13,287 nt of DNA, taken from the NCBI GenBank assembly GCA_010094045.1, contig ML986677.1:28894-42180 (forward strand), written 5' to 3'. Under the pieces are notes generated by a model. It was not told the origin of the DNA and made no database searches. It saw only the letters and a list, made by a program, of their open reading frames with translations. This DNA comes from Lojkania enalia (Eukaryota; Ascomycota; Dothideomycetes; Pleosporales). Below are positions 1 through 8,494 of this stretch, piece by piece. The first letter of the stretch is position 1; each line of letters begins with the position of its first letter. The position numbers and the translations under genes are program-made.

Positions 1-245
1 AAAATAGGTTACTATCTAAAATAAGGATATATATTTAGTAAAGCGATACTATAAGAAGTTTAGTCTTCTATTAGATTAGAGTTATAATCCCTAGATAGTT
101 TTAGGCTTAAAAAAGGCTACTTTAAATAAAACTAATTTTCTACTATAATAATTTATAGTAATAAATATTTAATATATAATATATAATAAATATATAATAT
201 ATAATTATTTTCTATAATTATAGAGGAACTCTATAAGGTATTTCT
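1..245. other. AT-rich, RIP-like DNA without a recognisable gene
   Basis: This stretch is dominated by TA-rich tracts, including runs of TATAATATATAAT type around 165-205. No frame stays open for a useful length on either strand. I recognise no transposon protein in it. Confidence 0.6.
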
Positions 246-393
246 ACCTTAACCTTATACCCCAGCGCTAAGAACCCTACTCTAACCTCAACCTTAATAC
301 TAAAAACCCCTACCTAACCTATACTCTAACGCTAAGAACTCTACCTTAATTCTAACCCCAACGCTAAGAACCCTAATCCTAACCTTAACCTAG
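246..393. repeat. Degenerate telomere-like 32-bp tandem repeat
   Basis: Four head-to-tail units of exactly 32 bp begin at 266, 298, 330 and 362; a partial diverged unit precedes them (about 246-265). Each unit starts with a form of CGCTAAGAACCCTA (TACTAAAAACCCC in the second) and continues with CTAACC/TTAACC motifs. On the + strand the array therefore reads as C-rich telomere-like sequence (CCCTAA/CCTAAC). Differences between units are mostly C/T and G/A, as expected if RIP acted on it. It is not a perfect (CCCTAA)n array. It could be an old interstitial or subtelomeric telomere-associated repeat, or a minisatellite that only resembles telomere sequence. Confidence 0.75.
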
Positions 394-634
394 GTAAGAT
401 ATTATATACTCTATTTACTAGCCTATTTATAAAAACCTATATAATATAGATATTTCTATTCTTTATATAATATTTTAATATTTATATATAGTATATAGTA
501 ATAGAGTTAACTACCTAAAGTATAATATTAAGTAACTACTATATATCTAAGTAATTAATATATTAGAATAGTTACTTCTACTATTTATTATCTTTATAGG
601 TAAGATATATTAATTAGGCTAGTACTATAAACTA
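394..634. other. AT-rich, RIP-like DNA without a recognisable gene
   Basis: This is AT-rich sequence between the telomere-like array and the transposase fragment. I see no open frame or recognisable protein. It may hold the more N-terminal part of the decayed transposase that becomes readable from about 635, but I could not recognise it. Confidence 0.5.
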
Positions 635-965
635 CGTGGAAACCGGATAGTCGCTCTAAATAATAACGGCTAGATAAATAACGGATTAGAATATAATAGA
701 CTTAGCACTTTAATAGATATATAAAAGACTATAAAGTAGGAGGCTACTATCTACTTATTATCAACGGTTACGACAGCCACGCGACACCTGGGTTCGATAC
801 GTACTATGGGGGGAACAATATTATAACACTGTGTGCCAGCTCATGCATCACATTTACTTTAGCCGCTCGATATCAGCTGCTACTCTTCTCTCAAGGCAAT
901 GTATGGACGCGAAGTCCAAGAGCTTGCTCGGCAAAGTATATTTCACGTCGATAAAATGCCCGTAG
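635..965 (+). pseudogene. Fot1/pogo-type DDE transposase, C-terminal fragment
   Basis: The + strand encodes pieces of a DDE_1-superfamily (CENP-B/pogo/Fot1) transposase. A segment like NRIVALNNNG, then a stop in place of Trp and INNGLE, lies at about 640-690. Another frame picks up with HFNRYIKDYKVGGYY and LLIINGYDSH at about 700-785, where the family has LLIxDGHxSH, so the catalytic Asp reads as Asn. A third follows with PAH.SHLL*PLD, where the stop replaces Gln, and SSLKAMYGREVQELARQ at about 836-935. At least two frame changes separate the pieces, and both the N-terminal two thirds and the terminal inverted repeats are missing. Up to about 770 the copy is heavily AT-shifted. Beyond that it is nearly normal in composition. 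Family assignment is firm; exact ends are approximate. Confidence 0.75.
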
Positions 966-1275
966 CTTTGCACCTTGACTTCAACCTCGAATCACACTTC
1001 ATTTCAAAAAAAAAAAAAAGTCCCAAAATCATCGTATCCGCTTCTCTCCCCATAGACATTGGTACCCGTTCATCCGAAGGCCCTAGTTCCACTTTGTCTC
1101 ACTCAACATCCAATCAAAAACCGACAATGCTCCATAAACTCGACGGGTTCAGTAACCTGCTAGTGGTGTCGTTTCAATTGGAGATATTCTGGCCGACAGT
1201 TAATTGCTTTAGGCAAACATCAACCGCGGTTCGACAGGTGTAAGCGATAAGAAATCGGTTTAATCAAATCTTGCA
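966..1275. other. 3' flank of the J-protein gene with an A14 run
   Basis: This GC-balanced sequence lies between the transposase fragment and the stop codon of the - strand J-protein gene, so it should hold that gene's 3' untranslated region and polyadenylation signals. No canonical AATAAA is evident on the - strand. A 14-base A homopolymer occupies 1006-1019 on +. A + strand frame stays open across it to 1243, but it begins inside the transposase fragment and its later residues resemble nothing I know, so I do not call it a gene. Confidence 0.5.
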
Positions 1276-2439
1276 TCATCTATTACCTCTCGCCCCGGCC
1301 GGAACTCCAGCTCTTCTCTTAGCCATACTAACCCCTATTGCATTCCGCACATCTCGCTCTTGATGTACGACATTTTGCACCATATACTTCTTCAACGCCG
1401 ACCTCAAATCCCCCTTGGCCCTCTCATTCCCCTGATACGGCGTGGTTTCTAAATCCAACAACCGCGACGCATCAGCGGCAGAATCTCTCACTATACCTTG
1501 CAACCTGTCTACCTGCTTATGACGCGCCTCCTCCGAGTCATTCGCGGCCCTAGTAGGCTTCTTAGGGTCATCGCGCCAGAGCGAGACCAGCATGCCGAGG
1601 AACTGCGCCAGCGAGAATGTGGCTTTTCGGATGACGATGGTGGCTTGGAAGGGTAGATATTCTGGCCTTAGACTCGTAGACACGGCGAGCGGGTTCACGA
1701 ACCGCGCCAGGAAGGACGGATGATCGTTTCGCAGCGCGGTCCTTACTTCGTACGTCGCCACAGCCAGAAGCGCGAGGTAGCGCCAATACGCTCCATCCTT
1801 CAAGAACCCGAGTGCGTTTGCGCCGAACAGGAAGGCGAGTAGCCCGCCGTATGTGACAAGGACGACGAGGAGAGCGTGCATCGTGTAGTCGTGGATGGTG
1901 ACGCATTGCGAGCACTGCGAAAGAATATCTGGTCCAAACCTATCATATGCGAAGCGCTTCGCTGGATCCAGAATTGTGTCACGGGCGTGCTTTAGGTGGA
2001 CGTAGTAGTCGTTTGCCTGCTCACGATCGACATTCGGTCCCACCTTGTCCGGGTGAAATCGCACTGTCAACTTCCGAAATCGCGAGGCCAGCCCATTTTC
2101 ATCGACCGTTATAGGTACACCTAGGTCGTTGTATGCGTTGCTTCGCTTCTGTAGCCCGTGGTCGACCTCGTAGAGGGTGAAAAGGAAGTAGGCGGCGTAG
2201 ATGAGCATTAGGAGTTGTCGGCGGTGTCGGACGAAGCGGGGGGTCCCGGGTTGGGGCTTTGGATCGCCAGCGCGGATAAAGATGCTGTATAAAATCGACT
2301 GGATCCATCCTGCCGCCTTTGGTAGAGTAGTTAGATTGAGCTGCTAGGGGAGTTGGGTGGGACTTGCGAGAGGAATGAGAAATTGCCAGACGAAGAAAGG
2401 GCCAATTGTGTCCCACGGCAGGCTGGCCTGGATCGCCAT
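1276..2439 (-). CDS. Membrane-anchored DnaJ (J-domain) co-chaperone
   Basis: J-domain proteins stimulate the ATPase of an Hsp70 partner. I infer two exons, about 2439-2364 and 2309-1276, giving about 369 residues. The ATG at 2439 has A at -3 and G at +4 and is the first ATG after an in-frame stop at 2457-2455. The ATG at 2208 is a poorer start because it falls inside a membrane segment, and the reading upstream of it (IFIRAGDPKPQPGTPRFVRH) looks like conserved protein. Predicted membrane segments: about 11-25, 58-72, 169-195, 200-214, perhaps 256-270. The J domain spans about 83-151, with HPD at 111-113, the AYNDLGV start and the RFAYDRFG end. The C-terminal 90 residues are charged and may be helical. 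The layout resembles fungal ER membrane J proteins that work with BiP/Kar2; the compartment and partner are inferred. The gene is intact and shows no RIP. It is the only convincing functional gene here. Confidence 0.88.
2310..2363 (-). other. Inferred 54-nt intron in the J-protein gene
   Basis: Exon 1 and the main exon lie in the same frame but are separated by an in-frame TAG at 2346-2344. A short fungal-type intron removes it: GT donor at 2363-2362 (a weak GTCCCA), branch-like CTAAC at 2334-2330, and acceptor GGCAG ending at 2310. It is phase 1 and joins ...FLIPLA to R then WIQSILYSIF. An alternative is a GC-AG intron from 2367 (GCAAGT, a strong GC donor) to an AAG acceptor at 2317. That gives ...PLAAGWIQ and a protein one residue longer. 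I cannot choose between them without transcript data. Confidence 0.65.
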
Positions 2440-2632
2440 AGTTTGCGCTACTCCTCACTTTTGATGTCGTTGGATGGCTGCGTCACGAAAGAAACATGGT
2501 GTTGTTACTGTTCTTCGGCTGCGGTCGGCCTTAAAGGACAGTTGGCGGCTGTGGCGGTGGTGGCTGGGGCTACCGTGATGACTCAGCTGACGCACGGTAA
2601 CGTAATCCACCACTGAGCTGCGTACCAGGGTT
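2440..2632 (-). promoter_or_regulatory. Promoter/5' UTR of the J-protein gene
   Basis: This GC-balanced segment lies upstream of the inferred start codon and ends abruptly where AT-rich sequence begins, near 2633. It includes a G-rich stretch on + around 2545-2570 (repeated GGCGGTGGTGGCTGG). I see no clear TATA box or other defined element. If it is the whole normal upstream region, the promoter is under 200 bp before the RIP-affected repeats begin. Confidence 0.45.
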
Positions 2633-3556
2633 GTCAAAAATAAAATTATCGTTTCGTAAAAAATAAATTATCGTACTTGGCGATTATTTTATGCTGAATA
2701 ATATATGATATTATCGGATAATTTAGTATATAAGCTATCTTTCCTTACTAAAATTTATCTCTTATTATACGAAAGCTATTTTCTTTACTATTATAGCTTT
2801 AGAAAATAGTTCTCTAATTTCTCTTAACTCTTTTAAATCGCTTAAAATCTCTAGTAGTATAAGTTAGAAAATATATCTAATATCTATAAATACTATTATA
2901 ATCTATTAAGAAATAAGCTTATATAAAATAGTTAAAATTAAAAGTTATATTATTATTCTCTCTATTTATATAATATAAAGTACTATTAAATAAGCTACTT
3001 TATTAAGTAAGCTAAAATTTCTTAGCAGCAAATATAACAACTATAATATATAATACCTTAATACCTATAAAGAGATAATATTTAGTAAGAAGTTAAAATT
3101 AAGCTTACTCTTTAAATATATAAAGCTAGCTAATTCTAAAGCCTATAAGCTATTATTAATATATTTAGTATATTATAACTAACTTTCTAATAAAGATATA
3201 AAAGAACTTTTATATATACTAATTATTATATAAACTACTAAAAGTTAACTATAATTAAAAAGTTAATAATTATATAATATATCCTTAATTTAGATTTATA
3301 AGAATTTATATTCTAGCTATATAAGTATTACTAACCTATATACTACTAGTATATATAATAACTACTATTACAGTTGTATATATACTAGAGCCTTATTTAT
3401 ATTATATTAGTAAGAGGTAGTAGCTTTAATAAAAAGAGAGTAGTAAAATCGTCAAATTTTTCGAATAAATATATTTTTAGAAATCTAATATAGTAATAAG
3501 ATAAATCTATAAGAATAATTATATAGAATTTAATCTTCTAAAAAAATCTTCTATCT
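2633..3556. other. RIP-affected repeat block next to the gene island
   Basis: Composition changes sharply at about 2633. The first 45 bases carry two similar tracts (AAAATAAAATTATCGTTTCGT, then AAAAAATAAATTATCGTAC), which may be the edge of an unidentified element. The rest is TA-rich with stops in all frames. A transposase-like fragment within it is listed separately. I found no terminal repeats that close this block. Confidence 0.5.
2990..3430 (+). pseudogene. Fot1-type transposase fragment, N-terminal part
   Basis: The + strand at about 3270-3325 reads YILNLDL*EF, the counterpart of YILNLDLRGF in the complete element downstream (about 3865-3900). The nucleotide alignment of these two stretches is good, with mostly C/T and G/A differences. 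This motif lies at the end of the helix-turn-helix DNA-binding region of Fot1/pogo transposases. Upstream residues around 3020-3060 (QQQIQQLQYII) are compatible with the N-terminal region but prove nothing. No catalytic DDE part follows; the next block is the separate complete element. Ends are approximate. Confidence 0.45.
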
Positions 3557-3610
3557 TATAATATACCTTATAAGCGAGCGGCCTATATAAGTAAGTAGTC
3601 TATTCTATTA
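3557..3610 (+). repeat. Left terminal inverted repeat
   Basis: Compared by eye, the reverse complement of this 54-bp segment matches 5365-5418 at 48 of 54 positions. All six differences are transitions, consistent with RIP acting separately on two formerly identical ends. The core shared by both ends contains TATATAGGCCGCT. Confidence 0.88.
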
Positions 3611-3689
3611 CTAAAACGCGATACCTAAGCTTTTAATAATAATATAATAATAAAATAATAAGAATATAGTCTAAAACGAGAATTAAGTA

Positions 3690-5095
3690 AACTTAGCCCT
3701 TTTAACTACTAAAAGAGGCTAAATAAATAGCGAAAGACGCGCTACTTTAATATTTAATATAATTTAAACGACTGTATACTAATAATATACTAGAATCTGC
3801 TTATAGTATAATTATAAGCCTAACTTAAAGAGACTAATAAAACCTAAAGAGGAGGTTATTATTTAATATATACTTAACCTAGATTTGCGAGGATTTACGC
3901 CTATCTTAACTATTATATAAGATATAGCTAATAGCTTACTTACTAAATATAGTATAGGCTAGATTAGTATATATTAGCCTAGGAACTTTATTAGATATAC
4001 TTCTAAGTTTAAGACACGCCTAAATTAGCCTTATAATTGCTAGAGAGCTCTATACGAAGATCCTAAAGTAATTAAAGGCTAGTTTAAGCTTATACAGCGT
4101 ACTAAGAAGAAGTATAATATTATAGATAAGGATATATATAACTTTAACGAATCTAGCTTTTAAATAGGTATTATCTTATTACAACTAGTTATTATAAGTA
4201 TAGAGAGATGTAATTAACTAAAGATAATTTAATTAGGTAATTATAAATAGATTTTAGTAATTTAGGGGATTAATACTATTAGCTAGACGCTCCTACCCTT
4301 TATTATTATTACTAGCTACTACTATCTTTCTACCTAGTATAAAGGTAACGATATACCTAAAAACTAGGCTATTATAGTTAGTAAGAACGGCTGGATAATA
4401 GATAAACTCAGTATTCAGTAGTTAAAGTACTTTTATAAGTATATAAGAGATTATATAGTAGGCGCGTGTTAACTACTAATCTTTAATAGCTATAACAGCT
4501 ATAACTCGCTTTATTTCCAGAAATTCTATAAGGAATAGGGTATTATTCTACTCTATATACCAGCTTATTTATTATACCTATTACAGCTACTAGATATAGA
4601 CTACTTCTTACTATTAAAGCGTATATATAGAAATCAGATCTTAGTCTTAACACGCAATTATATTAACCATATTATAAAACTTAAGTTCTTTCTAGCCTTT
4701 AAAGCTGCTTTTAATATATTAATTATAAAGGATAATATCTATATAAGCTTTTAAGGAGCTGGTTTAGTCCTATTTAATCTAGAAGCGGTACTTTTAAAGC
4801 TTAATATAAAGCTTCGTATACTAATACTACTAGTATAAGATAATACCCTATAAGAAGTAAAAATACTAAGTAATATATACGAGCTAGAAGCTTAATTAAT
4901 ATTAATTTATAATCGGATTTAAAGGAATATAAGTTCTTCGCCAGCTTCTATTATTAAGAAGTTAAATTAGCTTAAGAAAGGCTCTATAAAAGCGATATAT
5001 TAGATCGGGTTAATATATAATAAAATCGTTAGCCTTTAAGAAGTAAATAAAGTAGTAACAAAATAGAAACAGTAGAAAAAAAGGTAGATTCAAGT
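3690..5095 (+). pseudogene. Fot1/pogo-type DDE transposase, full length but RIP-inactivated
   Basis: A transposase of roughly 450-500 residues can be followed on + despite many stops. Helix-turn-helix region: FNI, YKPNLKRL, YILNLDLRGF (about 3740-3900). CENP-B-type second DNA-binding region: NSLLTKYSIG and PRNFIRYTSKFKT (about 3930-4020). Start of the catalytic core: KYNIIDKDIYNFNESSF (about 4110-4160), where the family has DEDIYNFDETGF, so the first catalytic Asp reads as Asn. Further on: KNGWIIDKLSIQ (about 4385-4420), LLIFNSYNSYNS (about 4475-4510; family LLILDGHxSH, second Asp also lost), GIILLYIPAYLLYLLQLLDIDYFLLLK (about 4540-4620; given as family-typical hydrophobic block), and a Lys-rich tail near 5060-5095. 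Stops replace Gln and Trp. No functional product is expected. Confidence 0.85.
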
Positions 5096-5364
5096 ATAAG
5101 GGACCCTAATAAAAGTATAAGGAGAGATGATTATTACTAAAAAGGATGATAAGGAGGAAACTCGGGCTATAATACGCTAATTTAGGGTGCGATTAGATAC
5201 GAGTAGACAGCGTAAAGCATATTATAGCTACTATAGTAAAACTAGGCATAATTCTTATATATACTAGAAGGATATAGAGGTTTCTATAGAATAATCGCGC
5301 AAGTTGTAAATTGCTATTATATTACTTAGTTGTTAAGCTATATATATATAAAGGTTAAAAAAGT

Positions 5365-5418
5365 TAATAGAGTAGACTGCTCGCTTATATAGGCCGCTTG
5401 CTTATAAGATATATTATA
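5365..5418 (-). repeat. Right terminal inverted repeat
   Basis: This is the inverted partner of 3557-3610 (48 of 54 positions by eye, transitions only). It lies about 270 bp after the Lys-rich C-terminal end of the transposase, as expected for a Fot1-like element of this size. Confidence 0.88.
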
Positions 5419-5419
5419 G

Positions 5420-5475
5420 TTAGGTCTAAGACTGTTAAGTCTAGCTTATTAGGTCTATTAAGTCTATTAGGTCTA
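5420..5475. repeat. Short 9-mer repeat cluster TTARGTCTA
   Basis: Five copies of TTARGTCTA occur at 5420-5428, 5435-5443, 5449-5457, 5458-5466 and 5467-5475. The last three are directly abutting and alternate GG/AG/GG, a G/A difference compatible with RIP. The cluster starts directly beside the right end of the first Fot1 element, so it is flanking sequence rather than part of it. Confidence 0.7.
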
Positions 5476-6118
5476 TCCTGCTATATCTAATACTTCTACT
5501 ATTATTATATATATAGGTTGTACTATACCTTATTATCTAGTTAATTATCTCTCTAGTTTCTATAGTTTTATTACTTACTATCTAATAATCAGTCTCTAAT
5601 ATACTTCTACCTATTATTATTTTATTAGTTCTTATCTAAGTTAACCTATATAGTAACTAATATTAGATTAAGCCCTAATTATAGAAGTAGTACCTTTTAG
5701 TATTTTATATTTATAATATCTACTCTCTTTTCTATAAGTTTATCCTAAAGCTCTTTAATCTATTACTTTACCTATTCTATTTAGGTATAATATTCTACTA
5801 TTTCTAGCAGCTTATTCTAGCTTTTAACGTATTTTATATAGGTATACTATAGTACTATATCTATATTTTTCCGTTTTAGGGTTAGTACTTTGTATATTCT
5901 AGTAGGTCCTACTTAGCTTATAAGTATAGCCCTATTCTTTTTTCTTTTTCTCTTCTACTATACTAAAGATTTAATGCGAAAATACCTCTACCTATAACTA
6001 TTATACTAGTTACTTAATTCTTTTATTAAGTATTATAATAGATCCTTCTTACTATTATTTAAACTATTAGTCTGCGAACTGTAACTACTATAATAATACT
6101 ACTCTTTTTTCTATGTAT
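5476..6118. other. RIP-affected DNA, no assignable gene
   Basis: AT-rich sequence with stops in every frame. On the - strand, 5700-5880 can be read as a charged, possibly helical stretch (LLEIVEYY, KLIEKRVDI), which might be decayed gag-like sequence, but nothing in it is diagnostic. A long terminal repeat of the adjacent chromovirus could lie here. I could not match one to the other side. Confidence 0.4.
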
Positions 6119-6514
6119 AGAGAGTATCTTTCTTAAGATTTATCTTACAATCTTTCTCTAACTAAGGGTATCCTTTACCGTTTTCTAGCGAGTATATTAA
6201 AAGCTTATAAAAAGTCTACGTCTACCTATTAAAATTTTATAGCTACTAAGAAAGAGGAGATTTATTACCTTAAAAAATCTGCGTGTTACTATTATATAGC
6301 TCTTTCTTACCTAGAGTATACTAAGAAGCGTATCCGTTTTTTAGAGGAGTATAGTTTAGACCTTAAGAAACGAGAGGTAAAGTTGATAGAAGAGTAAGAG
6401 AAGTTGGAGGAAGAGGAGAGGAGGTCTGCCGGGTCTAAAGCGCCCTCTACTACTACTCTAAGTTCTATATAAGAGGCTCCTTTTATATTACTACTACTAT
6501 TACTTCCTAACTAA
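6119..6514 (+). pseudogene. Charged coiled-coil-like frame beyond the chromovirus 3' end
   Basis: One + strand frame runs 131 codons with only four internal stops. All are TAA where CAA (Gln) would be natural, so it looks like a RIP-damaged real coding sequence. The N-terminal part includes LSLTKGILYRFLASILKAYK. The middle is Glu/Lys/Arg-rich and probably coiled coil (LEYTKKRIRFLEEYSLDLKK, then a KLEEEERRSAGSKAP tail), followed by a Leu/Pro-type end and TAA at 6512-6514. It converges on the - strand chromovirus pol, whose apparent stop is at 6548-6546. I do not recognise the family. It may be an extra antisense frame of the retrotransposon or part of another element's gag. Confidence 0.45.
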
Positions 6515-6545
6515 ATTTTACTTAATAACCTATTATTCTAACCTT

Positions 6546-8453
6546 TTAGTAAAACTCCTTTAGCTTTGTAGTATAGTTAGTTAGGTTCTATACTAGTTCC
6601 TATAAACTTTCCTCCTATAAGTATTCTTCCTTCTTTACTAGATACTTCTACTAACGTTTAAACCGCTTCCTTACTAGTATATACTTTACTCTATATTCCT
6701 ATTCTAGTTCTATATTAATAGTTTCTTATAGTAGTATATCGTCCGGCGTTAGTTCTAATTTTAACTTATAAAATACCGGGTGTATTTTTATATTATTAAT
6801 AGCTTTAATTTAAAATTTATAGGTTCGATCTATTCTTTAATTAGAAATAGTTCTATCCTTTTATAATCTAGCTTTTTTATAGGTCTTTTAGTCTTTAAGT
6901 TTTTTGTTGATAGGAAAACTTTACCCCCCTCTTTAAAGGTTAGTCCCTTAATCCTTAACTTATTAGTCTATTCTACTATTTTAAGGTTTCTTAATTAAAT
7001 CTTTTCTTTAAGCTAATTATAGATTTCCTTTATTTCTTTAGCTTTCTAGTCTACTAGTAGAACTAGAGATTCTTTCTTATTCTATTTCTAATATATAACG
7101 GCTTTTCGTCTATAGTAAGCTTTAAAAGGTATAGTTCTTATAGTACTTTAGGTTATTCTATTATAGGCTATCTATATTATAGGTAATAATTTAACTTAAT
7201 TATTTTATTATTTATTAATATATATCCTTAAATATATTTTTAGATTCTAGTTAACTTGTTTTATCTAACCGTCTATTTATAGGTAGAAACTAGTTAATAT
7301 CTATTATTAGATTTCTATCTTTTCTATCTATCCCTGCTAGTATTTAGATATAAATAATTTGTTTCTATCTAAAATAATATACTTTAGAACTCTATACTCT
7401 ACAAATATTATATATAATAACTTATACGCTAATTTAGGTATTATTATTATTTCTAAAACTAGTCTAAAGTATATATACTTTATTAGTTAGTCTACTATAT
7501 TTATAATCGCGTTATATCTTCTTTCTAACTCTAATTTAATTAACTCTAGTAATTTAGTTATAAAGTCGATTATAATCTACTCTTATAGTTCTTTAAGTAT
7601 TTCTAACAGCTATAAGAATCTATAAAGCTTATATCTTATAGCTTTATTCTTTCCGTATTCTAAATACTTGTAGAGTATATCTTATACTTCTCTTCTTACG
7701 TTAGTAAGAGTAAAGCTCTTCTTTAGCCTTTACTCTATTTCTACTACTTCTAGGTATCTCTATTCTAGTAATTTATATAATTCTTTTATTATCTACTATT
7801 ATATATATAGATATACGTATAGTTATTTCTAAGTTACATTTTTAATTACTTTTACTTCTTTACTACTTATTAAATATCGCTCTACTGTCTATATATCCTT
7901 TAGCTTTTACTACTAAGTTTACTCTAGCGTAGTTAGTTTTATAACTTAAGTAACCTGTAGGTAGTTATATATAAGAAACCTATCTAATTCCTATTTTAGG
8001 ATTACGTCTCTTTTATACCTTTTTTTAGTTATATAGTCGGCTCTACAACTTAATACGTCTGTAGCTGTATTTTCAAACCCTTTCTAGTACGTTATCTTAA
8101 AGTTATAGTCTACTAGTCATTCTACCTATTATATTTATCTTTCTATAAGTTCTTTTATTATTATAAAGTATATAAGGTTTTTATAGTCTATCTAGACTTT
8201 AAATAGGTATTTAGTTCTTACTAAATATACTCGCTATTCTCTTAACGCTTTAACTATTACTAATAGTTCCTTATTATATATATTATAGTTAAGTTCTTCC
8301 AGTTTCATTTTCCTTGAAAAGTAGGCTTATAGCCTCTACTTTCTATCTTTATCTTACTAGCTTAAGTAAGCGCTTATTACTTTATCTAAAGTATTAGTTT
8401 CCACTCGGAATTACTTCTCTAGGTCTAGTATTTTTAGTATTAATACTAATGTA
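6546..8453 (-). pseudogene. Chromovirus pol, 3' part: RNase H, integrase, chromodomain
   Basis: The RNase H part shows FRVETNTLDKVISAYLS (about 8410-8345), NYNIYNKELLAIVKALRE-type sequence (about 8290-8230) and YLFKV*IDYKNLIYF (about 8215-8170). The integrase core has IIIDFITKLLEL near 7565, then LDRNKLFISKY near 7370 (family SDRDxLFTS). It ends with IDG*IKQVNQ near 7270, where the family has TDGQTExxN, so the catalytic Glu reads as Lys and Gln as stop. After IHPVF near 6790 comes a chromodomain at about 6705-6549 (EYRVKYILVRKRFKR, KYLVKKEEYL, NLTNYTTKLKEF), with a conserved Trp position changed. The last codon before the apparent TAA is at 6551-6549; that TAA may itself be a RIP-altered CAA. 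Family assignment is secure; boundaries are not. Confidence 0.8.
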
Positions 8454-8494
8454 ATCAACTACTAAGCGGTTAAAACTACCGAGCAGTTAGTAAC
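8454..8494 (+). repeat. Left terminal inverted repeat of the nested element
   Basis: The reverse complement matches 10255-10295 at 33 of 41 positions by eye; seven of eight differences are transitions. Within the repeat a 17-bp unit of the form AACYGCTYRGTRGTTTT occurs twice in tandem, possibly a doubled transposase-binding site. Confidence 0.85.

Larger units (their letters stand above)
3557..5418 (+). mobile_element. Complete but dead Fot1/pogo-type DNA transposon
   Basis: This element of about 1.86 kb is bounded by 54-bp terminal inverted repeats at 3557-3610 and 5365-5418 and carries one decayed transposase on the + strand. Size, TA-rich ends and transposase type match the Fot1/Pogo branch of Tc1/mariner elements, which insert at TA. 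The outermost bases at both ends read TATAATATA/TATATTATA, so the exact target duplication cannot be separated from the repeat. Many RIP-type changes inactivate it. Confidence 0.88.

Noticed and set aside
899..1243. A 114-residue + strand open frame
   Set aside because: Its first 20-odd residues continue the frame of the Fot1-like transposase fragment (MYGREVQELARQ), and the rest is low-information sequence containing a Lys run from the A14 tract. It is the tail of a pseudogene, not a separate gene.
1338..1982. Open frames on both strands inside the J-protein gene
   Set aside because: They overlap a gene with clear J-domain and membrane features and encode nothing recognisable.
2099..2458. 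A 119-residue - strand open frame across the J-protein 5' end
   Set aside because: It runs in another frame over exon 1, the intron and the start of exon 2 and is Pro/Arg-rich as expected of a shadow. The conserved membrane and J-domain reading lies in the frame chosen for the gene.
2353..2637. Short open frames on both strands over the promoter region
   Set aside because: They have no recognisable motifs and are explained by GC-balanced sequence with few chance stops.
2633..3480. A small inverted-repeat element spanning this block
   Set aside because: The AAAATAAAATTATCG tracts at 2636-2675 were compared with the reverse complement of about 3440-3480, and the match was too weak to support terminal repeats.
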